Shown one piece after another: positions 46,913 to 58,416 of a DNA stretch of 64,000 nt. The stretch covers positions 24,069,433 through 24,133,432 of the forward strand of contig NC_135120.1 in the NCBI RefSeq assembly GCF_050908995.1. Direction: 5' to 3'. The notes under the pieces were generated by a model, which worked only from the letters and a program-made list of their open reading frames with translations, did not search any database and was not told where the DNA came from. Position 1 is the first letter of the stretch. Every line of letters begins with the position of its first letter. Made by a program: the position numbers and the translations under genes. The DNA is from Andrena cerasifolii. Its lineage: Eukaryota; Arthropoda; Insecta; Hymenoptera; Andrenidae.

Positions 46913-49900
46913 ATGAAATACAGCGGCAGTAACCTTCTCGGTTATGCAGTTATCGCGTTCACTCAACATTTTAATGGTGAGTCAAAATCCCTGTTTTCGT
47001 TACTCATATCTGATCTTTTTGCAATTTCTTCTAGATATTTTCCTCATATTTTCCTCTTCCTCTTCCTGCTTCTGTTCCTCTTGCTCTTGCTCTTGCTCTT
47101 CCTGTTCCGTTTCCTCGGTCGATTTTCTCATCCCTTTCACTGATCCTGAATATTTCGCCCTATACGTACGTATATGTATGCATATCTGTATATGCGTACT
47201 ACTACACGAGTATCTTTAAAACTGCGCGCCTAAAATTGCTTGATTCAACGAGACATTTCCCACCGGTTTAAGAACAACCTTATCGTGATATGTATCAATT
47301 CCGATTTTCAAGCAGTCTGTCTATAAATAATTGCACCTACAGTTTTATGTTTTTCAACATTCATATCGAGCGAGAATTTTTAACAAAAACCACCAAGTAA
47401 GTAGTGTTGGATGGAGCGATTGACGTAATAACGTGCATATGACGCATGTGTAAGTACTTATGTTTGTTGCCGCTCGCTCGCTCGCTCGCTCGCTCGTTCG
47501 CACGCTTCGTACGCGGTAGGTATATGTGCGCGCGTCGCATTTCACCAGTCGTGTGTACTTACCTACTACTTACATAGGTATAATGAGTAGCTATGTATGT
47601 AGGTAGGTGTATATATATATATTTACAATAAGTTTCGGATTAAAAGTGGGAGACACATAACCGGCAAAATCGTCATTGTTATGTTCGATTTCGTATAATA
47701 GAGTGGTATAGAGCTATAAGAGCATTTTAACATAAATTTTAGAAAGATTTTCTTCAAATGTTTTACAGTTGTTCGCGGAGAAAGTGGCGTCACCTGTAAA
47801 GATCAACAAGGACGATCTTATGAAACTGAATCGTATTACATTCCCGGCCCACATCCTTGTACATTGTGCATTTGCGATAATGGCAATCCAAAATGGTGTA
47901 AAGCGTTCGTTTGCAAGATTGCAGAGGTATTCCAATTGCTAAACTAATTCTATTGCTTTTATACATTATATATATTATTGTCGTCGCGTGATTGAAAATT
48001 GATTTTAGGTTAGGTTAGGTTAGGTTTATTCTTTCTTTGGCATGGTTACAAAAGTATATACCCTATACCAAAAGTGGCATTTCAAGATATTTCTTATATA
48101 GCCCAATGAACTTTGGTCCCTCATCTGTTATCTCTCTCTCTCCATTAAAAAATTCTCTTTCTCACACTCTCACGCATCGTTACAACTGCAGTTACAATAA
48201 TCCAAAAATACAGGAATACCATATATTACAATAAAAAATAGAATACTGAAATACAACATCGCATTAAACCATATTACATTATACCAAAAATGGCGCTTCA
48301 AGGAATCTTTCACACAAATGAACTTCTATTCCTTGTCTATTTTCTCTCCCTCCATTCCAACATTACTTCTTCATTTCACTCTAATGCCCCGATACATTAC
48401 CCAAACACAATACTTTACAAGATACGATACGTCTAGCCACCTTCTTTCTTCCTCTCTCCCTTCCTCTCACTCCTCTCATCTCACCTCTCTCTTACTTTTC
48501 TATATTATACAACATCTTACCCATAAAATCAAGTCTCTCCCTTCTTCCCAATTCCATTCTCGTCCCTCTCTCGCTTCCTCAGTCCTCCTTTTCCCTTTAC
48601 CTTTCTATATCTCCCTTTATTCTGTTTAAATATCCCGTTATTATTCTCGCTGCAGGTCTTCTGTCTCCCCTTATCGCATCCGCTATATCCTCCCCCTCCT
48701 GGATCCCCACTTCCTCCAGCTCCATCTGCAATCTTTGTCTCTCTCTCTCCTATGTACTTATCACAGTCCCAAAAAATGTGGTTTATACCTTCTGTCCCTC
48801 CACCGCATTCACAGTCAGGCCTCCACCATCCCTTTCCTAAAAAGGGACTCGGCAAGATTGTAGGGATTGGCTCTTATTCTGTTTAGAAACCAAATATTCT
48901 TGATCCCATTCCTCTCCCTCCATGCTTGTTTCCCTTCTCATATATTCCTCTTCTTCTCTCACTCCCTCTGCTACCTCCCCCTCGATTCGCTCCTGCAATA
49001 TCTTGTTCATTTCCTTCTCTTCCAATTGTCTTCTTTCTTCTATCGTTATGCATGTATTATTTACTGTATCAAAACCTTTTTTGATTTTACGTTCGATAGG
49101 AAGATTGTAAATCCTCCCGACAAGGTGATATCTGTTGCGATTATCTTTGCTTGGATGATACACTCTCTGTATCCAACGACAAAGCAGATGGGATCGGCAG
49201 CAATGCAACGGACGCTACTGCGAATTATGATATAGGACTGCGATCTGTCGCTAGTTTTGTGACGGCTGTGTTATCGTTGAGTCTATTATTTTTTTTAATA
49301 CACCGCTTACGCCAAAGAAAGATACGAGGTATTTCACCTTTTACAACGTATTTCGTGCTAGTTTTCTAAGACGATAGAACAGAAATGTTGACTATCTTGT
49401 AAAAGTTTGCGTGGCAGGAAGACAGAACAGACAGTTGGCAGAGGACCAAAGAAATTTAGGTAGTATGGGATACTTGGAACGGGATGGATTGTCGCATGTC
49501 GTTCCTATGGATGACATTCCATGCGGAGCTAGTTATCCATTGTGGAAGCCACCCAGCAATTATTTTCCGCGCGGAGAAGCCCCACCGCCTTACGAAGAAG
49601 CTGTGGCAGCAGCACGAGCGGAGCAGGCGCTGCTGTCGATGAATCCACAAGCACTTCCTCAATTGAATTTTCCAAATAGCTATCTGACGAATGCTAATAG
49701 CCGTACTAGCGTCTCGCTAGTAGGAAATACGCAAAGTGTAATAAATGGCAGTCCATCAACGCTGATATGCGACAGTGGTGTTGCCGATTCTAGTGGCTTA
49801 ATGTCAACACCGAGCAGACCAATTTCAAATCCAAACATATATGCTAGTTATCGGCAATCGAATCAAAACGAAACGCTATCTCCAGGTGTGAGCGTAGGAA

Positions 49901-51080
49901 CTTCTACAACAAGTTTTTCTATGGGGACAAGTACTTACGAGAATTTGCCTACTCCAATTGGAATCCCAAACTTTGCTAGTCAGCATCCAGATGTAACTAC
50001 TCAACCTGTGTCTAATTTGCAATCCACTGTTCCGAAAAATTATCAAACTCATACTACTCTTCCTCGTCAAACTGGAGCGTTTACAATATCCGCGACCTTG
50101 TCAAATTCCAGTATGGCTGCCCACCGTACAATTCCTAGGACTTTAACTACTACTCGTACTGGTACGAGACTACGAGATATTATAAATGATTGCTCCGAGA
50201 ATGAATTTCTACGACCCTCGACAACCGACGTTGCCTCGTCAAATTTACCGCATTCTGTACAGCAACATTCAATATTAACTAATCAAGAAAATACAAGGGA
50301 GAAGAGAAATTTGCCCGGATTTCACGAAGATGTACAAGTACAATCTTCTTCCGCTTCTTCTTTGACTGGCCTCGGTCTACAACCAAATGAAAGGCAAAAT
50401 TTGAATCACAGATCGGAAAAGTCACACGACTATAAGGTGTAGTATAAAATATATGTATTACCTATCTAAACATAATTATGTTCACGTCAATCACCTATAA
50501 TCTATGTATGTACATGCGTTTCAGCCGCTGTTGAACGTGGCCAATGGAATTAACGATGAGGGAAGTTTTGAATCGGTAGCATGCACGTGTAGTATGCAAG
50601 CTCTTCCTACTCTTCACGATGATACCGATGATTATAGAAGCGAATGTGAAAATTGCAAGAGCGCGACTGGTTCTCGTTACTACCTAGATAACGAGGATGA
50701 ATTAGTTACTTCTCCGCACGAAACTATGACGTTACACAGAAGACCAGACGAAACAGCGTCGAGTACTACGCCTCAGTATTACAGAACTTCGCTTACACTG
50801 CCTACAAGTACACGCCAACGAACAAGGTAATCATACATACATACATACATTCATATGTACAAGTAAAACTATACTTTTCATTCCGACTACACACTTGCGT
50901 CACGATCTTATTCTATAATGCACGTAATACGTATACACAAAGCATTTTTGCTTGGGAAAGTAAGCCCTGTATAATTTTAAATATTACCAACACTTGTTTA
51001 TGTTTAGGAGCACCGGTGTTCGAGAAAATTGGTTCAACACTATGCCACAAAGTTCTACAGAGTCATCGGACGAAAATTGA
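46913..51080 (+). CDS. Single-pass membrane protein with VWC-like module and PPPY motif (DGCR2/IDD-like?)
   Basis: Predicted type I cell-surface protein. Exons 46913-46976, 47769-47926, 49100-49328, 49418-50436, 50525-50826 and 51008-51080 give 614 residues, all phases closing. Signal peptide MKYSGSNLLGYAVIAFTQHF. The ectodomain is one VWC-like cysteine module (VTCKDQQGRSYETESYYIPG, CTLCICDNGNPKWCKAFVC, then DCKSSRQGDICCDYLCLDD). The transmembrane segment is SVASFVTAVLSLSLLFFLIH, followed by RLRQRKIRG. The long cytoplasmic tail has conserved-looking YPLWKPPSNYFPRGEAPPPY, where PPPY can bind WW domains of Nedd4-type ligases, then Ser/Thr-rich disorder, an acidic/Cys segment (YRSECENCKSATGSRYY) and a tail NWFNTMPQSSTESSDEN. 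DGCR2/IDD is my best guess from architecture; other VWC plus PPxY proteins are possible. Intron 2 contains a retrotransposon relic. Confidence 0.8.
47469..47497. repeat. GCTC tetranucleotide microsatellite
   Basis: About seven GCTC copies in intron 1 of the VWC membrane protein gene. Nothing further inferred. Confidence 0.85.
48005..49080 (-). mobile_element. 5'-truncated non-LTR retrotransposon relic with telomeric repeat at its 3' end
   Basis: On the minus strand, a frame from about 49080 (KKGFDTVNNTCITIEERRQL, later EEWDQEYLVSKQNKSQSLQS) continues after one frameshift near 48840 into FLGKGWWRPDCECGGGTEGI and NHIFWDC. The CxC(x8)HxxxxC group at 48813-48763 is the C-terminal zinc-finger region found after the reverse transcriptase of jockey/R1-clade LINEs. 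A long A/T-rich 3' part follows, ending at four TTAGG units (48005-48024; CCTAA in element orientation). TRAS and SART elements of insects insert in such telomeric repeats. The relic is truncated and inactive. Confidence 0.6.
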
Positions 51081-51731
51081 TCAACTGCGAGAATATAAGA
51101 TAATTCTCCTACATCGTATAACTGTAAGACGATCTATGACGCATTCCCATTACCAAAGTTTAGTATTACGGTAGATGACCGATGTTCGCGTTTTATTCCG
51201 TTGCGGGCAACAATATCGTATCGGTGTTAATAGAGTGTTGACTGCACTCGACTATATTTTCTACCTCGTTCACTGTCCAATCTAAATTGTTCGTGTATGT
51301 ATTCGGACAGTGCAATATCTACAAGAGAAACGAGTCACATTTTTGCTTTCACAGTTCTTCTTTACGCCTCATTATACTGTGGGAGCAAATTTTAAACATA
51401 CCTACCATAAAATCACAACTTACCATTTTTACAAGTTCAAATTAATAAATTTGAAGAAGCAAAATATTCTATAGCCTGTCTAGGATCATTTTTAAACTAC
51501 ATACGTTCTATACGTAAGTACCATTCGTTACGAATGAATTGGAATGATTTTTATCGCTTTACTTTCATTGAAATCTAGCGACAGACTTGGTTATTCTTGC
51601 CGTCGCAAGCAGTACTACACGTACCTCTTTACCGGCCGAATGATATAATAACACGTAGAGATCAGATTGGTTCACACTTTACGGCACTTTATGTTACTTT
51701 ATGCGGGTCTTGTCTGCGGATCCAGCACACA

Positions 51732-51782
<51 letters not shown>

Positions 51783-52222
51783 CATCTAAAAACATTAATT
51801 AATACTCAGGAAAGTTACATCATTCATTTCCTATATAAAATACTGTTTTCGTGATGTACTTTCCCTCATGATTTTTTATGGAAAAATTTAACGTAAATAT
51901 CCCTATTCTATTTACAAATAGTTTGATCGCATGGTATATGTATGTACCTATATCAAAAAAAACAAATCCACCGACTGATTTTAGCAATCTGATATAAAAA
52001 TAACAAATTTTAAGTGTGTACAATTCTAATCCATGCATAAGAAGGAAGATTGCATTTATTTTACAACTTCTTCCAATATATATTTCCAACATCTACTATG
52101 AAAGTATAGTGAATGCAATGCTCGTTATCTATAATTGTCGATTAGTGATTTTTAGAGTATATCAAACATGAAAGAACAACATTTTCCTGAAATGCATAAC
52201 TTCTAATCTCAGTGTCTGATTA
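51081..52222. other. 3' region of the VWC membrane protein gene
   Basis: Probable 3' UTR and downstream sequence, AT-rich, with AATAAA-like signals near 51440 and a TA dinucleotide run at about 51736-51778. No gene recognised. Confidence 0.5.
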
Positions 52223-53426
52223 CACTAGTTTACAGCCATTTTGTGCAGCAGATGCCACTATTTTTTTCTTATGTAAAATAGTCCGCTGATTCCGAAAATA
52301 AGGTCCTAAATTTTTTCTATGGATACGCTTTCGAGATATCGACAGGTCAACTTTTTACCTGCCTGTCAAAAAGGTGGTCCCACTTAATTGCGAATATCTC
52401 GTGTTGCAAATGACCGATATGGTCGAACATTATATCAAATTAAAGATAATTGAATCACCAACAAATGAACCTAATAAAATTTTTAAATCGGTTCAGTAGT
52501 TCGGGCGAAATCCAAGGAAATATGTGGAAAAAAGTAATTTTTTTCGACCGAAATTGATATCAACAATTCATTTAATCATCTGGGAAAAATCGAAATCGCA
52601 ACAATGAGTCCAGTTTCTCATTTGTTACGTTGAGTCTGCACTTTTACGGAGAAAACAAGATGCTACTGAAGAAAATCTATGGATAAATACCTAAGCTAGA
52701 GACAATTGTGTGATAACACTAAAATTTCATTTTTTCTTGTTTTTTTTTTTACATTTTATTGTTATATCAATTTCAATTAATTCTGTATATTTTTCAAGTA
52801 TTTTGTTAATATATGTGAGTTTTAGAAATAGTTATGGCTCTTTTTTAAGAAAAATAATTCTTTTCTTGTACTACGATTTCAATGGCGTTTTTTTACTTTA
52901 ATAAAATCGTAGAGCAGGATATTTTATAATAGAATATGAATCAATTTAATACAGCATTAAGCGTCGAAATAAATTTGTTGTGAGATATCCTGCGCCACGA
53001 TTTTATTGAATGTGAAAAAACACCATCGAAATTGTAGTACAAAAAAAGAATTAGTTTTTAGTGCATTTTTAATAAAATCGTTTAGGTAACATATTTTTTT
53101 TTTATATATATGTTTATTGGTAATTCATTTTCTATTGTATGGGTTTCATTTTTTTATTTTTTCCAACAGGCGTAAATATGTCTCTGAAGATCCATTTCTT
53201 GTATTTTCACTTGAATTTTTTCCCGGAAAATCTTGGTTACGTAAATGACGAACACAGAGAGAAATTCCAGCGGGATATGAAGGGTATTGAGCGAAAGTTC
53301 ACTTGTCGATATTTCGAAAACGCATCCATAGAAATTTGTTTAGACCTTATTTCAGGAATCAGCGGACTACTTTACAAATGAAAGAAATATTGGCATCTGC
53401 TGCGCCATTTTTTTTGTAAACTAATG
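52223..53426. mobile_element. CACTAG-type MITE, copy B, with a nested palindrome
   Basis: Left end CACTAGTTTAC (52223) and right end GTAAACTAATG (to 53426). Long inverted arms: the left (52223-52345) includes GCAGCAGATGCCACTATTTT and TTTCGAGATATCGACAGGT; the right repeats these inverted (53300-53410). The left 360 bp are closely similar to copy A at 12136. The centre holds a second palindromic element (52850-53083), so this is a longer or composite relative of copy A. Left flank is TA, right flank TT. Confidence 0.75.
52850..53083. mobile_element. Palindromic MITE, AAACGATTTTATT family, copy 2
   Basis: Left AATAATTCTTTTCTTGTACTA...CGATTT...TAATAAAATCG, centre near 52950, right inverse ATTTTATT...AAATTGTAGTAC...AAAAGAATTAGTTTTTAGTGCATTT...AATAAAATCGTTT. 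Clearly related to 25819-26116. It sits inside the larger CACTAG element, implying either nested insertion or that both belong to one composite family. Confidence 0.65.
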
Positions 53427-54458
53427 TTATTAATAGAATCGGAGAATTTGACTGACCGTATTGTAGTTTGTTCTATTCGCTTTTTACATGACACGTAAAA
53501 TTGTTTTTTCTCGAAGCCATGATAAACATTGTAGAAATTAATACCCTAGAACGTATGTGTAGTCATTAATAATATACTAAATAGTGATTAGTACAATTCT
53601 AAATTTTGGCGCTGTTACAACAAGTCTTAATTCTATTAAGCATGTGTACAAATTCTGTCCTTGATGATGTTCATCTAAACTTTTGTCACAACGCTGTGAG
53701 ATACCTCAGCCTGACGAATGAAATTAAAAAATATGGCATAATCTAAGAATTATGTTGCATGGTCGAACAAATATATAATTGCTTATAAACTATAATTATT
53801 TTCAACAGATATTTGAAAAATTATTTAAATTTACTATATGGTGCGTGTCTCAAACAAGTACAATGAAAACATTACTTAATTCTGTTATTGAGTTTCTTAC
53901 ATGTTTAACAATCAGGTTAACGCGAGGCAAATTTAATATTAATTATGAGTAATACAACGGAACAATAGTTCTCTATATGAAATAAGCACGTAAAACCCTG
54001 ACTGATTTTACTATATGTTTGCTTGCATAGAAATTGGAATGATAGCGGATCAGCACCTTACTCTCTCAGGACAAGTTTATCTCAGGCATTGATAACATTT
54101 TACGCATAATTACTGGTGTTTAATTTATCATTCAAATACTGAAAAGATAAATAACTAAAAGAGAATGGTAACAATAAGAAAGAAGTATTTCAAAGTTTCA
54201 CGAGCATGACCATTCATTACACATTTATCACTAAAACAAGAATTTGAAACATTAATAGTAACAAATACCATAATTAAACTTATTATGTATATGCGTATAT
54301 ACAATAACTCTACATCAAATAACATTTTATAACATATGTGCAACATTTGTTGGGAAAACGGTTAACATAAGATTATATGTTAAACAGATTCAGTCTATCC
54401 AAAATATTTGCAATTTCATGACATTAATTGTATGTAAATATATGTTTAGTCGCTCGCT

Positions 54459-54515
<57 letters not shown>

Positions 54516-55226
54516 ATGCGTGCCTGGGTACATGTACAGGGTGAGTCACTTACAACGGGATTTAACACATCTAGATGTTTTTTTTTATCATAGCTACAAT
54601 TTTCGAGATTTTAGGTCACTTAAGTTTTCATTAGTAAAATATATTATTTTTTGTAGCGGGACGAAATAATTATGAATTTATGCTTCTGGGTTGTAACCGT
54701 GTCCAAGAGGAATTATTTCCCGATGTTTTGCCAACATTTGCAGCTACATTAGGTGTTCATCAGGGGGCCTATAGACACAGTGACACTGATACTTTATACA
54801 TACTGCAATGTTGATGCAACGCGCGAACTGCAAACACGGGAAGGGCCCATGTAACACTTTATTAACTTCTCCATCTGCTAATTTAATTTTGTGAAAACTA
54901 CATGTTTCGCTTGGAATGTTTTAAGGTTCGTGTCTACAATTTTTGTCGATTCAATATAGTTTGCCAGATAAATTCATTTATGTTACAATGGGTAGCCCTG
55001 TATGTGTATGTATGTATGTATACGTGTGAGCAAAAACAAAGTGGTTTTACCCATCTTTTAAAGCAACTATTATTTTTACCAATCGTTCTACTTGTGAATA
55101 TAGGTACATACGTATGTACATGTTAACCAAAGATGCACATTATTGACCTTCGATTGCGTTTCTAAGGGGTTTCACATATACCACATTCATCTTAATCAGT
55201 ACGAACAAAGAAATCAAGATGTGAAA
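53427..55226. other. Gene-free AT-rich stretch
   Basis: No gene recognised. It contains a TC dinucleotide run followed by CG dinucleotides (about 54454-54516). Short frames here lack family resemblance. Confidence 0.5.
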
Positions 55227-55230
55227 TTAA

Positions 55231-55936
55231 AAGGGAACCCCACCCTGAAACCACTCACACAAGACAAAGTTAGGAATTTTTTAGTTCGTATAAATAAAAA
55301 TATAGGGCTTGGATTTTTTTATATAGTTTTAAAGCAATCTTTATTTTTCTAGAATTTTTTTTTTTTATTAAAAATTGTACAAAATAGCGGCGAACGAAAA
55401 TGACTTTCCGGAGCACTGCAAAAAAAGTGGCCCACAATCCCGGGAATAACTGGATCATCTGAGAAGGAAATACAAAAAAAAGATATATAAACAGGAAACT
55501 ATTATCTATGAACTAGCGTAGGATTTTTTAAACATTTCAATTATTCGACGTTTTACAAGCATTTTAGTGCAAATTTTTATGTAAAAAATTAAAGTCAGTT
55601 CCTCAAACTGCTATAATTTCGAAAATAAGTCGAATTTTGTGAAAATCCTACGCTAGGTCAAAGATAATATATTCCTGTTTATATATCTTTTTTGTATTTC
55701 CATCTCAGATGATCCAGTCATTCCCGGGATTGTGAGCCACTTTTTTTGCAGTGCTCCAGGAAACCATTTTGTTCACCGCCATTTTGTACAATTTTTCATA
55801 AAAAAGAAATATTTTCTAGCAAAATAAAGATTGCTTTAAAACTATATAAAGAATCGAAGCCCTATATTTTTATTTATGCGAACGAAAAAACCCTTAACTT
55901 GGTCTTTTGTTCGTGGCTTCAGGGTGGGGTCCCCCC
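55231..55936. mobile_element. Palindromic piggyBac-type MITE with TTAA duplication
   Basis: A 706-bp fold-back bounded by TTAA at 55227-55230 and 55937-55940. The terminal repeat is AAGGGAACCCCACCCTGAAA on the left and the inverse of GGGGGGACCCCACCCTGAAG on the right. Arms of about 280 bp share (inverted) stretches such as TATAGGGCTTGGATT, TTTAAAGCAATCTTTATTTT, GCAGTGCTCC.GAAA, AATCCCGGGAAT and GATGATCCAGT. The centre is near 55580, with CCTACGCTAG... repeats either side. No transposase. The TTAA site identifies the piggyBac-like class. Confidence 0.85.
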
Positions 55937-55940
55937 TTAA

Positions 55941-58416
55941 TACAAACCCTTAGAAAATTTCAAGATTTTTAGATGAATTTTGTATTTTAATAAGTTAATG
56001 CGAGTACAAAGCAAAATACACGCATGTAAATACATATAGACAGACTTAGAAATTCAAATGTGAAAGTCATTAATGAATGAAGAAAGTAAACAGCAGTAAC
56101 AGACATTGAATGTTTATCTTCATCAGGACTATTGTCAAGTATTATTTTCGGCAATTTTCAATTGTGAAAATCACTATTTAGAAAAAGATACGTATGATTT
56201 TGAAAGAAATTATGAATTTTTCATCTAAAATCCTTAGCTATAGCATTGGTTTTCTACCGAACTTGCATGAAAACAGAGACAGTGGTCCAGAGATAAGACA
56301 AATCTATATAATTGTAAGAGCATAGCGAAGAGATGCAATTAAAACAGCGGCATGCAGCGAGTAGCGAGAGTTGTTGTAGGAAACAACATTGATAAGATTA
56401 TGTTTTAAGAAAGCACATAACAAATGAAACGGATGCGATGTGTACGTATATGTATATATATGTATGTACTTACATACCTACGAATGTAAGTAGATTCTGA
56501 CAAGGTCAGAATCTCTTTCTATTATAGTCGACGCATTTTGTGTGTTCATTAAAAACTTGACTATATTCCACTCTTAAAAGAAATGTGTTCATTATATGAT
56601 AAATCTCTTTCTATGTGCATGAAGTTGTTCGCTACGGAAGAGCACGATAAATTCGATTCGAAATGAATTTAAGAGAGCGATCAAGATTCTCGTAGTTAAC
56701 TTGACGGTACAAAAACTTGAGTTACCTAACTGTTTGTCTACACTCTACACTCTACACTATACATTCTACATAGTAACGTAAAGCATTGTATATATATTTA
56801 TCTGAGTAGTTTAGAAGAGAATCATTATTACACTTACGTGTTAAGTGAAATAAGTGAAATACTATGATACAATATAGTAGTACATTTATGTCGGCAGGTT
56901 ATCATTCGATTGTAATAAATCAATAATTTATACATGTTAGTTGTGATTAGTTATTTTCCAATTAATTTCGCTAATTCTTATATTGTTCTTCTTCTGTTAA
57001 ATTTCAAATGAAAGATTCTTTCGATCTATTCTTACGTAATTTTTAATACATAAGAATCCTTTAAAATCGAAGAAATTACTCGAGTCGATGCTCTTTTTCC
57101 GCATCTCTGTCTTGGAACCTCTTTTAGGATTTTTCAATGACTCTATAAGTAAAGTGCCTATTGGTTAATGGAATGGGATTTTTACGGTGCTCACCAAGTA
57201 AGTACGTATCGTATAATTGGTAATATTGGTATACAGTAGTCACAGTATTTAGTAATTATATAGTATACTAGATGAGAACGTAGGACAACACGTGTGAACA
57301 CGTGGCGACTGGCGGAGCATGTATTGATATGTGTTTGAGTCTGAACTGAATTGTCAATTAAACGCAGCACGTGTGGCACGCTGCACGCATGCACATGCGC
57401 GCAACGAAAATAAAAGCTGTCAAGTCAGAAGTGTAAGTACACTAGGTACTACCCAAGTCGGTAGTGCTGTAGTGCATAATTGTATACTTTTTGCGTAACG
57501 GTAACGTACGGTGTACGGTGGTAACGGCAATGCAACACATTTGTAGCACGGCTGATACAACAGCAAGAATTACAGATCTTGCATGCCCCCATGAAAATAT
57601 GTACCGTTCTTTATTACATATAACATATGTAAATCTCATTTCAACACCTAATAAATCATTCACTTTTCCTTTCTACCCATTTCTACCGCTTCGAGAGATA
57701 TGTGCATACGTAAGTACATGCATACATAGCGACAAGGATGCGCGCGTGCGCCGCGTATTAACCTAACCTATACAAGGTGCTTTTGGTCAATATTAGATAT
57801 TTAGACTTTGGTGCGACGCGTGCACTGTGCAGCGTGCACACGTGACGATCAATAAAATGATCAGTTTTGCAGATTCTGTTTCTCACATTATAGAATTTTA
57901 AGTTGGCTAGCGATAAGAGAAAAGTGCTATTCATTTTGGCCAATTTAACAGTTGCTAGCTCAAAGCTTTTCACTCGAAAAACGTTTTTATGTATGGTATG
58001 GTATGGTACGTATGTGGTATGTGATTACTGATTAGCGAAATGTGTTGACACATACCTATTATACTTAGTAGGTATGTAGGTAATGGGGAAATAAAGTGGT
58101 AAAATATCCTAGAAGGTAACGTATTGCTAATGATTGAAAGAATAAATTGAAAATGATAAAGAGGGATGTCGAGATCTACAATTAAATGTAAATGCAACAC
58201 AAGGCGTTGATGCGCAATCAGCGCAATCGACTAATTTAACCGGACGCCATCTCGTGCTTCGTAAAGGTATCACCTAAAATCAGTAGTTTCTCAGCTCAGA
58301 TTCGACATTCGTCTAAAACGCAATCAACTGCACGAAGAGTTGTGACGGAACGGATTACAATCCACCACCACCATAGTCAGAAATAGGCAAGAGGAGCAAG
58401 GTGCACACGTAAAAAC
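55941..58416. promoter_or_regulatory. Gene-free stretch ending in the RNF126-like promoter
   Basis: AT-rich, no coding exon recognised; frames at 57191-57394, 57442-57766 and 58355-58597 show no family resemblance and overlap each other on both strands. The promoter of the downstream gene should lie in the last few hundred bases. Confidence 0.45.
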
